Positions 13,333 through 21,214 of a stretch of DNA of 27,817 bases are shown piece by piece. The DNA lies in IMG/VR virus record IMGVR_UViG_3300022222_000016, positions 1-27,817 of that record. One strand, written 5' to 3'. Every line of letters starts with the position of its first letter. Within the stretch, counting starts at the first letter, position 1. The notes beneath the pieces are model-generated. The model saw only the letters and a list, made by a program, of their open reading frames with translations. It was not told where the DNA came from and ran no database searches. Made by a program: the position numbers and the translations under genes. The stretch is from a virus.

Positions 13333-13850
13333 TCAGCGACTCCAAAGCCGACGCCATGCTTTCCACTGACTCCGAACGGGATCAGGGGGATGAGGAGGAT
13401 ATTTTCCATAGAGACGAAGTTGAGGTTGATGGGAAAATGGTCCCGATCAGCCACACAACAGGGGAACCCGACAAGCGAAGTCTGAAAAAGCCTGATGGAT
13501 GGGTGTCCCCACTCAAAGAGTTCGCTGACCGCTCTGCCCGAGCCAAGCGCATGATGCCTGAAATCAAGACGATCCAGGTTGACGAGGTTCTGACCATCGA
13601 GGCGCAACGCACGAAGCTGGGCGGGAATTGCCTGATCCTGATCAACGACATGCAATCGAGGATCGCTTTGGCTGGCGCAAAAACGATTGGCCCTGTAGAA
13701 GCGTCGCAGATTATGGAGCGAACCGCCCGCGTTTACGAGACGATCATGGGAAGTCAGCAGCAGAAAAATCAGTTCAATTTCATCTCTTGCCAGCAGGCCA
13801 ATGTGGCCGAACGAATCATCCAACAATACGGTCAAACCGCACCCGCATAA
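13329..13850 (+). CDS. hypothetical protein between terminase and portal
   Basis: 173 residues. An acidic N-terminus (SERDQGDEEDIFHRDEVEVD) leads to a helical C-terminal part (KTIQVDEVLTIEAQRTKLGG, ALAGAKTIGPVEASQIMERT, QQKNQFNFISCQQANVAERI). It overlaps both neighbours by ATGA or TAATG. No HTH was seen, so I do not call it a small terminase, although its place in the packaging cluster would allow a packaging or portal-accessory role. Confidence 0.65.
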   Translation: MISDSKADAMLSTDSERDQGDEEDIFHRDEVEVDGKMVPISHTTGEPDKRSLKKPDGWVSPLKEFADRSARAKRMMPEIKTIQVDEVLTIEAQRTKLGGNCLILINDMQSRIALAGAKTIGPVEASQIMERTARVYETIMGSQQQKNQFNFISCQQANVAERIIQQYGQTAPA

Positions 13851-16120
13851 TGAGCCCCGACCCCAGAGACACTGCCCCGTCAATCGACAATCAAACGCCT
13901 CAGATCGACCCGAATATGGCGAGCGACCCCGATCTTTGTAAGGAAATCATCCAGTTCATTTATCGGAACTACTTTTATCCCTACCTCCTGAATCAACAAA
14001 GGTTGCACTCGGTTTGGTTGGGCATTGACCGGGCATGGCGATGTATGAACGCAAGCTCCGATCTTTCCTACGACCCTTTCGCGGAGAAATCAGAAGAGTG
14101 GAATAAGCGTGTCGGATCTGGAAAAAACAACGGCAACGCATCCGTTTCGCCGTCCGACATTTACCAACAGGTAAACGCCCTCTCGACGATGGCGTTTGGT
14201 TTATCGTGGAAGAACGGAGTCCCGGCCAAGTTCAAGAAACCCGAGACTCTGACTGAGCATCCGCTTTACAACCCCAACCAGCAGGCCGTTGCGGCCGCGA
14301 ATGAACGATTGGGGCAGGAATCAAACAAGTCGGACCTGCGTCTGACGTATCGGAAGTGCTATCCCGACTACATAAAATTCAGTCATACGTGGGCATTATA
14401 CGACTATGACAGGAGATTCGAGGCCGTTATGGACCCGACCACCGGCCAACCCGTATTGATTCCCTCGACGTTCTTCACTCGGGCGGAAAAACTGAATATC
14501 GATCAGGTTTACATTGATTATTTAGTGTCGGTTTCGCCCATCGAATCGCAGGACTGCCCGATCATACGACGAATGGTGACAAAATCCGCGCTGTTCAAAA
14601 ACGAATACGAACCGCAGGTCAATCCGTTCGGATGGCTGAATATTGACGATGCGATCTCTGAAACATCGACACTCTACGCCATGTCGAAACAGGACATGCA
14701 ATATGCCTCCGCGCTTCTCCAGACGCGATACGGCATTTCAGACAGCAGCGCGGGCCAACGCCCCGTCACGACCATCAAACAGCTTTACACGGCGTTTGCC
14801 ATGCTCCCGATCTACCAAGACGAGACCGGCAAGTTCAAAATCACAAACGAAGCGATTGACGTGACCGGCCCCGACGGCACGCCCCAGAAGGCATTCATCA
14901 GGCCCCAAAGGTTTATCGTGGAGTGGTATGGATACCCGGATCAACGGGGCGGCATTTGCCTTCGCATTCAGAAAAACCCGACAGCAAAGGACAAGGTTCC
15001 GCTGCGGTGTATTGTTCACAAGGTCGAGGATACCAGCATGTCAATCCCGGTCTCTGTGTCAGAAATCGCATGGGGCGCTTACAACCAGCTCGCCACGGCA
15101 CAGGAACAGTTTCACGACAGCAAAAACTATACGATCAATCGTCCATGGAAAGTCAATACGAACGCCAGCGGATTGCTCACGAAAAACCTGAACAAACCGG
15201 GGTCAAACATCCCTGTTGATGACCCATCCGACGCCGTTCGAGCGGAGGCGCAGAGCTACGATGAGACAATCACGCTCATCCCATACATGCAAATGATGAA
15301 GGGTGAGATAAAAAATATCTTTGGTGCCACCGACACCCTGCTTGGAGAGGTCAGCAGCGGCAGGCGCGCTGCCTCCGAGATTATGACGGCGGCGGATTCG
15401 GCGCGAACACCAATCATAGTTGACATTGATTCTTTCAATAGACAGTTCGTCGGGGCCTACGCCGAGTTCATGTTGGACAATCTCAATAAGTGGGGTGATC
15501 GCGATTGGATTCGGAAACGCACAGGACTGGAATGGTTCCCGAACATGGAGATCGAGACGGATGTCGCTAGCGACGTGATGGACAACATGATCGCGCAACA
15601 AAATACCAGGTATTTTATCGAGACGTTCGGCAACAACCCAATGTTTGCGCAGTACCTGAATACCCCAGGCGCAATCGTGAAACTGGCGCAACTCATGGGA
15701 ATCAGAGGAATCGAGGAAGTGATCAATGACGGTGGATACGAACAGGCGAAAGCGGAGGCGATGCAGACCGTCACCCGCATCCTCGGCGACGGCGAACCCG
15801 TCCCGCCATCCCCGGAAGATCCCGATGAACTGTTTTTGACCGTGTTCCAACAGGCGCTCAAAGATCCATATTGGCAGAAGAGCGCCCCTCAGAACATTCC
15901 CATCCTGATTGACCGAATTGGGTTGCAACAGCAGCAGGCCATGCTGAAGCAGATGCAGGAAATGCGGGCGCAGATCATGCAACAGCAAATGGCCCTGACA
16001 GCGCAAGCCGATGAGAAAGCAGGCAAAGCCGGACCCGGCAGGGCGTCCAGCGGCACGGCGCCCACAAGCCCCGGCAGGGCGTTCCAGCAAGAGGCGGGCC
16101 GGTCCATGGGCGGAAATTAA
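13850..16120 (+). CDS. portal protein (podovirus-size head-to-tail connector)
   Basis: 756 residues from ATG 13850, which overlaps the previous stop. The frame is open 74 codons upstream but that part lies over the preceding gene. Size and order (terminase, portal, later scaffold and coat) resemble P22-like phages. Visible features: N-terminal helices (CKEIIQFIYRNYFYPYLLNQ), a long alpha/beta body, and MMKGEIKNIFGATDTLLGEV, SSGRRAASEIMTAADSARTP in the conserved portal helix region. The C-terminus has a Gln/Met-rich coiled coil (LQQQQAMLKQMQEMRAQIMQ) and a Gly/Pro/Ala tail, probably the barrel. It forms the dodecameric DNA channel. Confidence 0.85.
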   Translation: MSPDPRDTAPSIDNQTPQIDPNMASDPDLCKEIIQFIYRNYFYPYLLNQQRLHSVWLGIDRAWRCMNASSDLSYDPFAEKSEEWNKRVGSGKNNGNASVSPSDIYQQVNALSTMAFGLSWKNGVPAKFKKPETLTEHPLYNPNQQAVAAANERLGQESNKSDLRLTYRKCYPDYIKFSHTWALYDYDRRFEAVMDPTTGQPVLIPSTFFTRAEKLNIDQVYIDYLVSVSPIESQDCPIIRRMVTKSALFKNEYEPQVNPFGWLNIDDAISETSTLYAMSKQDMQYASALLQTRYGISDSSAGQRPVTTIKQLYTAFAMLPIYQDETGKFKITNEAIDVTGPDGTPQKAFIRPQRFIVEWYGYPDQRGGICLRIQKNPTAKDKVPLRCIVHKVEDTSMSIPVSVSEIAWGAYNQLATAQEQFHDSKNYTINRPWKVNTNASGLLTKNLNKPGSNIPVDDPSDAVRAEAQSYDETITLIPYMQMMKGEIKNIFGATDTLLGEVSSGRRAASEIMTAADSARTPIIVDIDSFNRQFVGAYAEFMLDNLNKWGDRDWIRKRTGLEWFPNMEIETDVASDVMDNMIAQQNTRYFIETFGNNPMFAQYLNTPGAIVKLAQLMGIRGIEEVINDGGYEQAKAEAMQTVTRILGDGEPVPPSPEDPDELFLTVFQQALKDPYWQKSAPQNIPILIDRIGLQQQQAMLKQMQEMRAQIMQQQMALTAQADEKAGKAGPGRASSGTAPTSPGRAFQQEAGRSMGGN

Positions 16121-16180
16121 TTCGGCGCCCGTGAAGATTTTCATGGACACGAAACCGGTTTTGTGAGAAATCTGTGTCAG

Positions 16181-16357
16181 ATGAACCGAAACGCGCAGGC
16201 CCTGGCCAGACTCAAAAAGGGAAAGAGACTCAAGCTGACCGCCGATGAGCGGAAGCGCCGGTCTGTCCGCCTGGAGGGCGCACGGCTCAAGCGCCAGCAA
16301 ATGCGCGAGATCGAGGCGTCGAGGATCGTGGCGGAGATCATCGGAGACGACGAGTAG
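16181..16357 (+). CDS. small basic hypothetical protein
   Basis: 58 residues from ATG 16181 (MNRNAQALARLKKGKRLKLT). GTG 16163 would add six. It is strongly basic and helical (ADERKRRSVRLEGARLKRQQ, MREIEASRIVAEIIGDDE). It lies 60 bp after the portal and 4 bp before the glycosyltransferase gene. Could be a DNA-binding or internal virion protein; no motif is recognisable. The 60-bp gap before it contains no clear terminator. Confidence 0.5.
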   Translation: MNRNAQALARLKKGKRLKLTADERKRRSVRLEGARLKRQQMREIEASRIVAEIIGDDE

Positions 16358-16361
16358 AGCC

Positions 16362-17444
16362 ATGGTGATCCTGTCTTCGCCCGTTACCGCTACGCACGAC
16401 GGCGTTTCGCTCGCCCCGTTCGCCCGGTACGTGGTGACGATCAGCCAAGGGGATGCCATTATCGACGCCCTGAGAAGCAACGACTTGAAGCCGGTCGAGG
16501 CCAGCAACTTCAATTCATACGAGCGCCGATATTCCGGCCATGATTTGAACGCCAAAACCCTGTGTATTTACCGGCACGCGGCGTTTGGAGATCAGTTGAT
16601 GACGACCGCTATTCCGGCTTATTTGAAAACGCGATGGCCGAAGGCGCACGTCATCATGTCGTGCGGTATTGGTGTGTCCGAAGTCTGGGAAAACAACCCT
16701 GACGTGGATTTCTGTTCGGGAGCGGTCCCGTTTGAAACGGCTAAATTATCAGATTACCACCTGTTTTTTGAGTCCATGCTGGAATGCAACGGACTAGAAG
16801 AACAGGGGAACGCCTACGACGATATGTTCGCGTTCGGCGGGATGCTGGATGTTCCCAATGAGTTTAAGCGTCCGCACATTTATATCGGAACGACGGACAT
16901 TAAACGGGATTCGGAATGGCGCAACTACATCGGTAAGGAGCCGTATATCGTTTACCAATGGAACGCCGGGAACCCCGTGCGCCAGTATCCGCCCGACATG
17001 GCCGCGAAGTTGCTCGAACAATGGGTGGACACGAAAATCGTGGTCGTTGGCAAAACAAAGGACAAGATACCAAGTCTCTCGCACGTCGTTGACCTGACGA
17101 ACCGGACCAATCATTTCCGGCAGTTGATCCCGATCATCCGGCAGTCGAAAGCGGTTGTCTGCCCCGATTCCAGCATCAGCCACTTGTGCGCGGCGTTCCC
17201 CGGGGAAGTCAAGGCGATCAGTCTTTGGGGACCGTTCTCGCCGGATGACAGGATTCTGTATTACGAAAATCACACGGCATTGCAGGGGAGATGTCCGCAC
17301 GCGCCATGTCGGACACATTCATTCAAGCCGCCAATTGACAAATGCCGGGATGCCGGAGCGGAATACGTTCGGGCCGACAACTGCGCGGCGTTGGCGACAA
17401 TCACGACCCATGAGATCGTTTCGGCGATAAAGAATATTTTATGA
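16362..17444 (+). CDS. glycosyltransferase family 9-like (heptosyltransferase fold)
   Basis: 360 residues from ATG 16362. The frame opens earlier, but that overlaps the basic small gene. It shows the GT9/ADP-heptosyltransferase plan: CIYRHAAFGDQLMTTAIPAY followed by LKTRWPKAHVIM (R..GD....P...LK...P.A.I), a linker, then YIVYQWNAGNPVRQYPPDMA and the donor-binding VCPDSSISHLCAAFPGEVKA, ISLWGPFSPDDR. A Cys-rich C-terminal part (GRCPHAPCRTHSF, DKCRDAG) is unusual. It likely transfers a sugar to a surface glycan or virion component. Start of a five-gene transfer module; its stop overlaps the next ATG. Confidence 0.8.
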   Translation: MVILSSPVTATHDGVSLAPFARYVVTISQGDAIIDALRSNDLKPVEASNFNSYERRYSGHDLNAKTLCIYRHAAFGDQLMTTAIPAYLKTRWPKAHVIMSCGIGVSEVWENNPDVDFCSGAVPFETAKLSDYHLFFESMLECNGLEEQGNAYDDMFAFGGMLDVPNEFKRPHIYIGTTDIKRDSEWRNYIGKEPYIVYQWNAGNPVRQYPPDMAAKLLEQWVDTKIVVVGKTKDKIPSLSHVVDLTNRTNHFRQLIPIIRQSKAVVCPDSSISHLCAAFPGEVKAISLWGPFSPDDRILYYENHTALQGRCPHAPCRTHSFKPPIDKCRDAGAEYVRADNCAALATITTHEIVSAIKNIL

Positions 17445-18067
17445 GCAATCGATTCACAGAAGACTATTACCTCTGCGGACGTACAACGGGGTTGTCAAAT
17501 TACGAAAATTATCGATGGCTGCCCGAGTTGACGATTCCCATGGCAATCAATCTTGCGAGGCGATTGGGCATGACGTTTGGAGACAGCGCCCTCGATGTGG
17601 GTTGCGCCCGTGGCTACGCGGTCAAGGCGCTAAAGCAGATTGGGATTCAGGCATGGGGATATGACATTTCCGAGTGGGCCATTGCGAACTGCGACCCGGA
17701 CGTGAAGCGATGGGTTTCAAATAAAATGTGGAATTGTAATTATGATTTCGTATATAGCCTGAACACACTCGAACACGTGCAGGAGGATGAGTTGCCCGAG
17801 TTGCTTCGTAAAATGTGCGCGATGGCGCGGGCCAAGGTTTTCATTCTGGTCCCGCTCGCCTACGCGAATGGCAAGTTCATCCACCCGAAAGAGGAGTTGG
17901 ACGAAACGCATATTTTGCGATGGACGTTTGACGTGTGGATGCGCGCACTCAGCGGCGTAAGCACAGACTTCACGGTGTCGGGATCATATTTCTATCCCGG
18001 CCTGAAACCGGCAGCGGAAGAGTCCCCGACCGGCTACGGATTTTTCATTATGGAAAGGTCAAACTAA
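17441..18067 (+). CDS. class I SAM-dependent methyltransferase
   Basis: 208 residues. Motif I is ALDVGCARGYAVKALKQIGI (about 50-69), with the acidic motif II in AWGYDISEWAIANC. YDFVYSLNTLEHVQEDELPE is the motif IV region (N-T-L-E-H-V), as in small-molecule and glycan methyltransferases. Not a DNA methyltransferase, since no (D/N)PPY is present. ATGA overlap with the GT9 gene and adjacency to GT2 suggest that it methylates a sugar or nucleotide sugar. Confidence 0.82.
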   Translation: MSNRFTEDYYLCGRTTGLSNYENYRWLPELTIPMAINLARRLGMTFGDSALDVGCARGYAVKALKQIGIQAWGYDISEWAIANCDPDVKRWVSNKMWNCNYDFVYSLNTLEHVQEDELPELLRKMCAMARAKVFILVPLAYANGKFIHPKEELDETHILRWTFDVWMRALSGVSTDFTVSGSYFYPGLKPAAEESPTGYGFFIMERSN

Positions 18068-18068
18068 A

Positions 18069-18818
18069 ATGGCATCAATCGGATTAACATTCAACATATA
18101 CAACGACGCACTGGCGCTGCCCGGCCTGCTTGAGAACGCGGCCCCGTTTTTCGACGCTATTACGGCAGTCCATGCGGGACCGAACGGCAAGCTGTCGGAC
18201 GACGGCACCATTGAAATCCTCGAACGATGGGGCGTGCGTATCTGCATGTCGTCCATCAACGAAGGCTTCGGGGCGGTCAGAACGCAATGTATTCGCGAAA
18301 GCATGACGGATTGGGTGATGATCATGGACGCCGACGAACGGTTTTTCCCACTAATGCCAGCGTTGACATGTGAAGGGACTGAAAAGTATCCCGATATCGA
18401 CGCTCCGAATTTGACCGTTATCAATGAAGGCAAGATTTACAACCAGGGCGCATTGCTTCGGAAGGTGATCGAAACCCCGGGAGCGTTCGCGATTCGTACA
18501 TCCAGGCGTCATTGGTTCGACTACTCCATGAAACGACCCACCCAGAACTGGCAGACCGTCGAGCCAGACTGGCAGCTTCGGATCGTCAAGAACGACCCCC
18601 GCGTTCGGTACACGTCAAACGTGAAAATGCATGAACGAATTGTGTTCGGTGACACGGGCAAGGAACCGTCTCATGTTGCGTTCAATCAGGAGCTTACAAA
18701 CGCGCTTTACCACGATCATTTTCATTGCTTCTGGAAGCCACAGGAACCGGCGCAACGGGAACATGACGTTCGTATTTACGACGCGCTTTGCAACAACACA
18801 GACATTCCCAGCGAATGA
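18069..18818 (+). CDS. glycosyltransferase family 2-like
   Basis: 249 residues. The N-terminus IGLTFNIYNDALALPGLLEN is the GT-A nucleotide-binding strand and helix. GTIEILERWGVRICMSSINE and then CIRESMTDWVMIMDADERFF place the metal-binding DAD motif at about 87-89. The C-terminal part (PTQNWQTVEPDWQLRIVKND) and KMHERIVF resemble the acceptor half of GT2 enzymes. Lies one base after the methyltransferase stop. Probably cooperates with GT9 in decorating a surface glycan or capsid/tail protein. Confidence 0.8.
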   Translation: MASIGLTFNIYNDALALPGLLENAAPFFDAITAVHAGPNGKLSDDGTIEILERWGVRICMSSINEGFGAVRTQCIRESMTDWVMIMDADERFFPLMPALTCEGTEKYPDIDAPNLTVINEGKIYNQGALLRKVIETPGAFAIRTSRRHWFDYSMKRPTQNWQTVEPDWQLRIVKNDPRVRYTSNVKMHERIVFGDTGKEPSHVAFNQELTNALYHDHFHCFWKPQEPAQREHDVRIYDALCNNTDIPSE

Positions 18819-19426
18819 AACTTCTCAACATCGGATGCGGAGCAACCCGGCCCGGAAATCCATGGACGAACGTGGATACGCTCAAGAAGTTCTTTTCGAC
18901 TGACGAGCGGTTTGGTGGTGAGCTTGAAGAAATCAACAAGGAACCCAACTACGTTGAGCATGACATCACGGTGTTGCCGTGGCCGTTCCCAGAAAATGAG
19001 TTTGATGCGGTTCTGGCGAGCCATGTAATTGAGCATTTCGATTGCCGGGTTGGATCGGCGATTATGTCGGAAGCGAGGCGGGTTCTCAAGCCGGACGGGC
19101 TTCTTGTGGTGAGCGTTCCAGATGTCACTTATTTTCGGTCGGTCTATCGTGATGACCGCAACGAGAACTGGCATCAGCTGTTTGGGATCACCGATCCCAA
19201 GAACCCCATTCCGACATGGTTCGAGGCCGCGTTGTGGTTCAATGAGCACCACGCCATTCTTGCGGATGATTCGGTGTGGGCATACTTCATTCGGGCTGGG
19301 TTCAAAGTGGAATCCATTCGCCAATGGGAACCGGACGCGACAACCGGGGAAAACCCATTGCGCGACATAATCAAGGGCGTTTTGAACAGATCAAAATTCT
19401 CGCTGGTAATGATCGGGAGGAAATAA
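18815..19426 (+). CDS. class I SAM-dependent methyltransferase
   Basis: 203 residues from ATG 18815, overlapping the GT2 stop (ATGA). The protein begins directly with motif I: MKLLNIGCGATRPG. Next come NEFDAVLASHVIEHFDCRVG and ARRVLKPDGLLVVSVPDVTY (motifs IV-VI), typical of methyltransferase type 11/UbiE-like enzymes. The compact N-terminus, with no extra domain, indicates that it relies on partner proteins for substrate binding or acts on small molecules. Last methyltransferase of the sugar module, coupled by TAATG to the radical SAM gene. Confidence 0.82.
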   Translation: MKLLNIGCGATRPGNPWTNVDTLKKFFSTDERFGGELEEINKEPNYVEHDITVLPWPFPENEFDAVLASHVIEHFDCRVGSAIMSEARRVLKPDGLLVVSVPDVTYFRSVYRDDRNENWHQLFGITDPKNPIPTWFEAALWFNEHHAILADDSVWAYFIRAGFKVESIRQWEPDATTGENPLRDIIKGVLNRSKFSLVMIGRK

Positions 19427-20538
19427 TGGAGCTCAAACACTCATTCACAAGCACGGGCCACAAGTTTTTCCATCATGAAGAGGCGATGGCAAAGCTGAGG
19501 AATGGTCAGGGGATGCCCATTGTCACGCATCTGATGCCGACTGATGTGTGCCAGCACACGTGCGCATTTTGTTCGGTTGTCACCCGAGACGGGAAGGCGC
19601 TTTCGCTTTCACAGATTGCCGGATACCTCGATCAATTGGTTCCGATTGGGTTGAAGTCCGTTATTATCAGCGGTGGCGGAAACCCGATTTTGTTTCGGTG
19701 CCGAGACACCGGGAAAGGATTCAACGACCTGGCATGGATGATTCACTCCAGGGGTCTTGAAATCGGCTTGATCACGAACGGGATGCCGTTGAAAACGTAT
19801 GCCAGCGGACGAAATAGTTGGCGCACGGTCGCCCCGTCAACGCTGGACTTGTTCAAGTGGATTCGCATTTCCATGAGCGGACTGGATCACAAAGAGCGCG
19901 AAGTCTACGTTCCAGACATTGACCGCGACCTTACGACTCTCGGATTCAGTTATGTTTACCATGACATTTACGAGGAACCTGCCGAGACGAACCATGGCAA
20001 GGTGGCGACCCCGGAAGAGTGGGGCGGGAAGGGGCGGGTCCAGATGGGCAAGGATCGGTTGCCATGGATTCAATCCATGATCACGGGATACGTGAACGCA
20101 TGTTCCCCCCGCTACGTGCGTCTCCTGCCGAACTGTAACCAACCGGATTTAATCGCCAGCCGATGCGAGGAACTTCAAGCGGTGGCAAATGCCATTGACC
20201 CTGACGTGGTGTTCGTGCAATACAAGCCGCCACAAGCGCCGAACAAATGTTTTCTAGGATACGTTCACCCGGTCTTAAATAGCGATGGATACGTTTACCC
20301 GTGCGACAGTTGCGTTCTCAACGCAGCGGCTGGACACAAGTTTGCAGAGCCGTGGAGGGTGTGCCGATGGGATGAGATTGGCGAACTGTATAAGCGGCCG
20401 GTGGAATCCCTTGTGGATCCCAAGAAACTTTGCCCCGGGTGCGTGTTCACCCAAAGCAACTTGATCCTCGAACAAGTAGTAAATGGAATGAAAACACAAC
20501 CCCCGGCACAAGTGCCAATCCACCCAAACTTTGTCTGA
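19426..20538 (+). CDS. radical SAM enzyme with SPASM-like C-terminal Cys cluster
   Basis: 370 residues from ATG 19426 with an upstream GGAGG Shine-Dalgarno. The cluster-binding motif C42-xxx-C46-xx-C49 (VCQHTCAFCSV) is followed by the SAM-binding ISGGGNP (GGE-like) and GLEIGLITNGMPL. C-terminal Cys residues (CFLGYVHP, GYVYPCDSCVLN, KKLCPGCVF) indicate a SPASM/Twitch auxiliary-cluster domain, as in enzymes that modify peptides or sugars. Substrate unknown. The neighbours suggest a glycan precursor or a virion protein. Confidence 0.82.
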   Translation: MELKHSFTSTGHKFFHHEEAMAKLRNGQGMPIVTHLMPTDVCQHTCAFCSVVTRDGKALSLSQIAGYLDQLVPIGLKSVIISGGGNPILFRCRDTGKGFNDLAWMIHSRGLEIGLITNGMPLKTYASGRNSWRTVAPSTLDLFKWIRISMSGLDHKEREVYVPDIDRDLTTLGFSYVYHDIYEEPAETNHGKVATPEEWGGKGRVQMGKDRLPWIQSMITGYVNACSPRYVRLLPNCNQPDLIASRCEELQAVANAIDPDVVFVQYKPPQAPNKCFLGYVHPVLNSDGYVYPCDSCVLNAAAGHKFAEPWRVCRWDEIGELYKRPVESLVDPKKLCPGCVFTQSNLILEQVVNGMKTQPPAQVPIHPNFV

Positions 20539-20540
20539 TT

Positions 20541-20846
20541 ATGCCAACAATAAATGTCATCGGAAATAAGGTTCTGGTCAGGTTCCGCGAATGGAAAGAG
20601 GAAGGGATCATCCATATCCCCGACAAATATAAGCCGCAACCCGTCGAAGCGGACGTTGTGGCGGTTGGTCCCAAGGCGCATTGGGCTATTGAACCCGGTC
20701 AAAAGGTTCTTGTGTCGCGCATGGTGGGGACGTATTTTGACTTTGATGGAGACCGGGTTTGTTTGGTGCCGGATTCAGGAATCATTTTAATTGATGAGGT
20801 GGATAAATCGCCTCCAGTTGTCGGGAAACAAAACAACAGCGCCTAG
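20541..20846 (+). CDS. GroES-like (Cpn10) co-chaperonin
   Basis: 101 residues from ATG 20541. MPTINVIGNKVLVRFREWKE, EGIIHIPDKYKPQPVEADVV, AVGPKAHWAIEPGQKVLVSR and CLVPDSGIILIDEV follow the GroES beta-barrel pattern (..V.GD+VLV+......GI.+P.....p....V.AVG.g......+..Gd.V+.......+........d+L......). The mobile loop is short. Like T4 gp31 or other phage co-chaperonins, it could adapt host GroEL for capsid folding; the capsid genes lie 3 kb downstream. Start is 2 bp after the radical SAM stop. Confidence 0.78.
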   Translation: MPTINVIGNKVLVRFREWKEEGIIHIPDKYKPQPVEADVVAVGPKAHWAIEPGQKVLVSRMVGTYFDFDGDRVCLVPDSGIILIDEVDKSPPVVGKQNNSA

Positions 20847-20866
20847 ATGCGCAGAAAGAAAACATA

Positions 20867-21040
20867 ATGTCAATCGCACTCGTTTACTGGATATTGATGC
20901 TGCTTTGGCTGGTATTCGGAATTTGGTCGGGGTGGCCGATGACCGGCGCAAACGTTCGCCCATTGGGCGGCACATTGCTTCTGTTCATCCTGCTTGTGTT
21001 GCTGGGGTGGAGGGCGTTCGGACCACCGATTCATTCGTGA
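20867..21040 (+). CDS. small two-span membrane protein
   Basis: 57 residues. MSIALVYWILMLLWLVFGIW forms a first hydrophobic span, the linker SGWPMTGANVRPLG follows, and GTLLLFILLVLLGWRAFG forms a second. Two short spans with a small loop resemble small phage holins or unassigned phage membrane proteins, but no endolysin lies beside it. A weak AGAAAG-type ribosome site precedes the ATG. Not a shadow: the frame has strong membrane composition. Confidence 0.5.
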   Translation: MSIALVYWILMLLWLVFGIWSGWPMTGANVRPLGGTLLLFILLVLLGWRAFGPPIHS

Positions 21041-21042
21041 AT

Positions 21043-21214
21043 CGCAAAAAGCACCTATGACGCCTGACGCCGCCATTGCGTTTATGGTTGGTATGATGCT
21101 GGGAGCGTGGTTAGGAGTTGCGCTGGCTACGACTGATATGTGGTGGCCGATATGGTACAAACAGCGTTTATCCTCAGCGAACGCAAAGAGCACCTATGAC
21201 GCCTGACACCGCCA
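21043..21214 (+). repeat. 33-bp near-identical direct repeat spanning two start codons
   Basis: 21043-21075 and 21182-21214 match at 31 of 33 positions. Each includes GCACCTATGACGCCTGAC and encodes the same first residues MTPD. The second copy is the R''-side spacer and inner arm of attC-like site D. The first is therefore a partial copy of that site, missing its second half. The 139-bp interval holds one small gene. Confidence 0.7.
21057..21206 (+). CDS. small single-span membrane protein between two repeat copies
   Basis: 49 residues, MTPDAAIAFMVGMMLGAWLG then VALATTDMWWPIWYKQRLSSANAKSTYDA. A hydrophobic segment (about 5-25) with several Met/Gly residues looks like one membrane span. The first four residues come from the repeat, and the last ~9 (SSANAKSTYDA) from the next repeat and R box. 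It fits a tiny cassette gene. Low confidence in function; moderate in translation. Confidence 0.4.
   Translation: MTPDAAIAFMVGMMLGAWLGVALATTDMWWPIWYKQRLSSANAKSTYDA

Noticed and set aside
13329-13850. Small terminase subunit
   Set aside because: Lies downstream rather than upstream of the large subunit and shows no HTH. Kept as hypothetical.
13191-13883. 230-codon minus-strand open frame
   Set aside because: Antisense to the terminase end and the 13329-13850 gene, which are coupled by ATGA and TAATG overlaps. No recognisable protein features.
15203-16555. 450-codon open frame on the minus strand
   Set aside because: It lies opposite the portal gene and the following genes, has low-complexity Leu/His/Arg composition, and contradicts the dense plus-strand gene order. 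It is a shadow frame.
20867-21206. Holin assignment for the two small membrane proteins
   Set aside because: Only hydrophobicity supports it. No endolysin or other lysis gene is adjacent, so no specific function is assigned.
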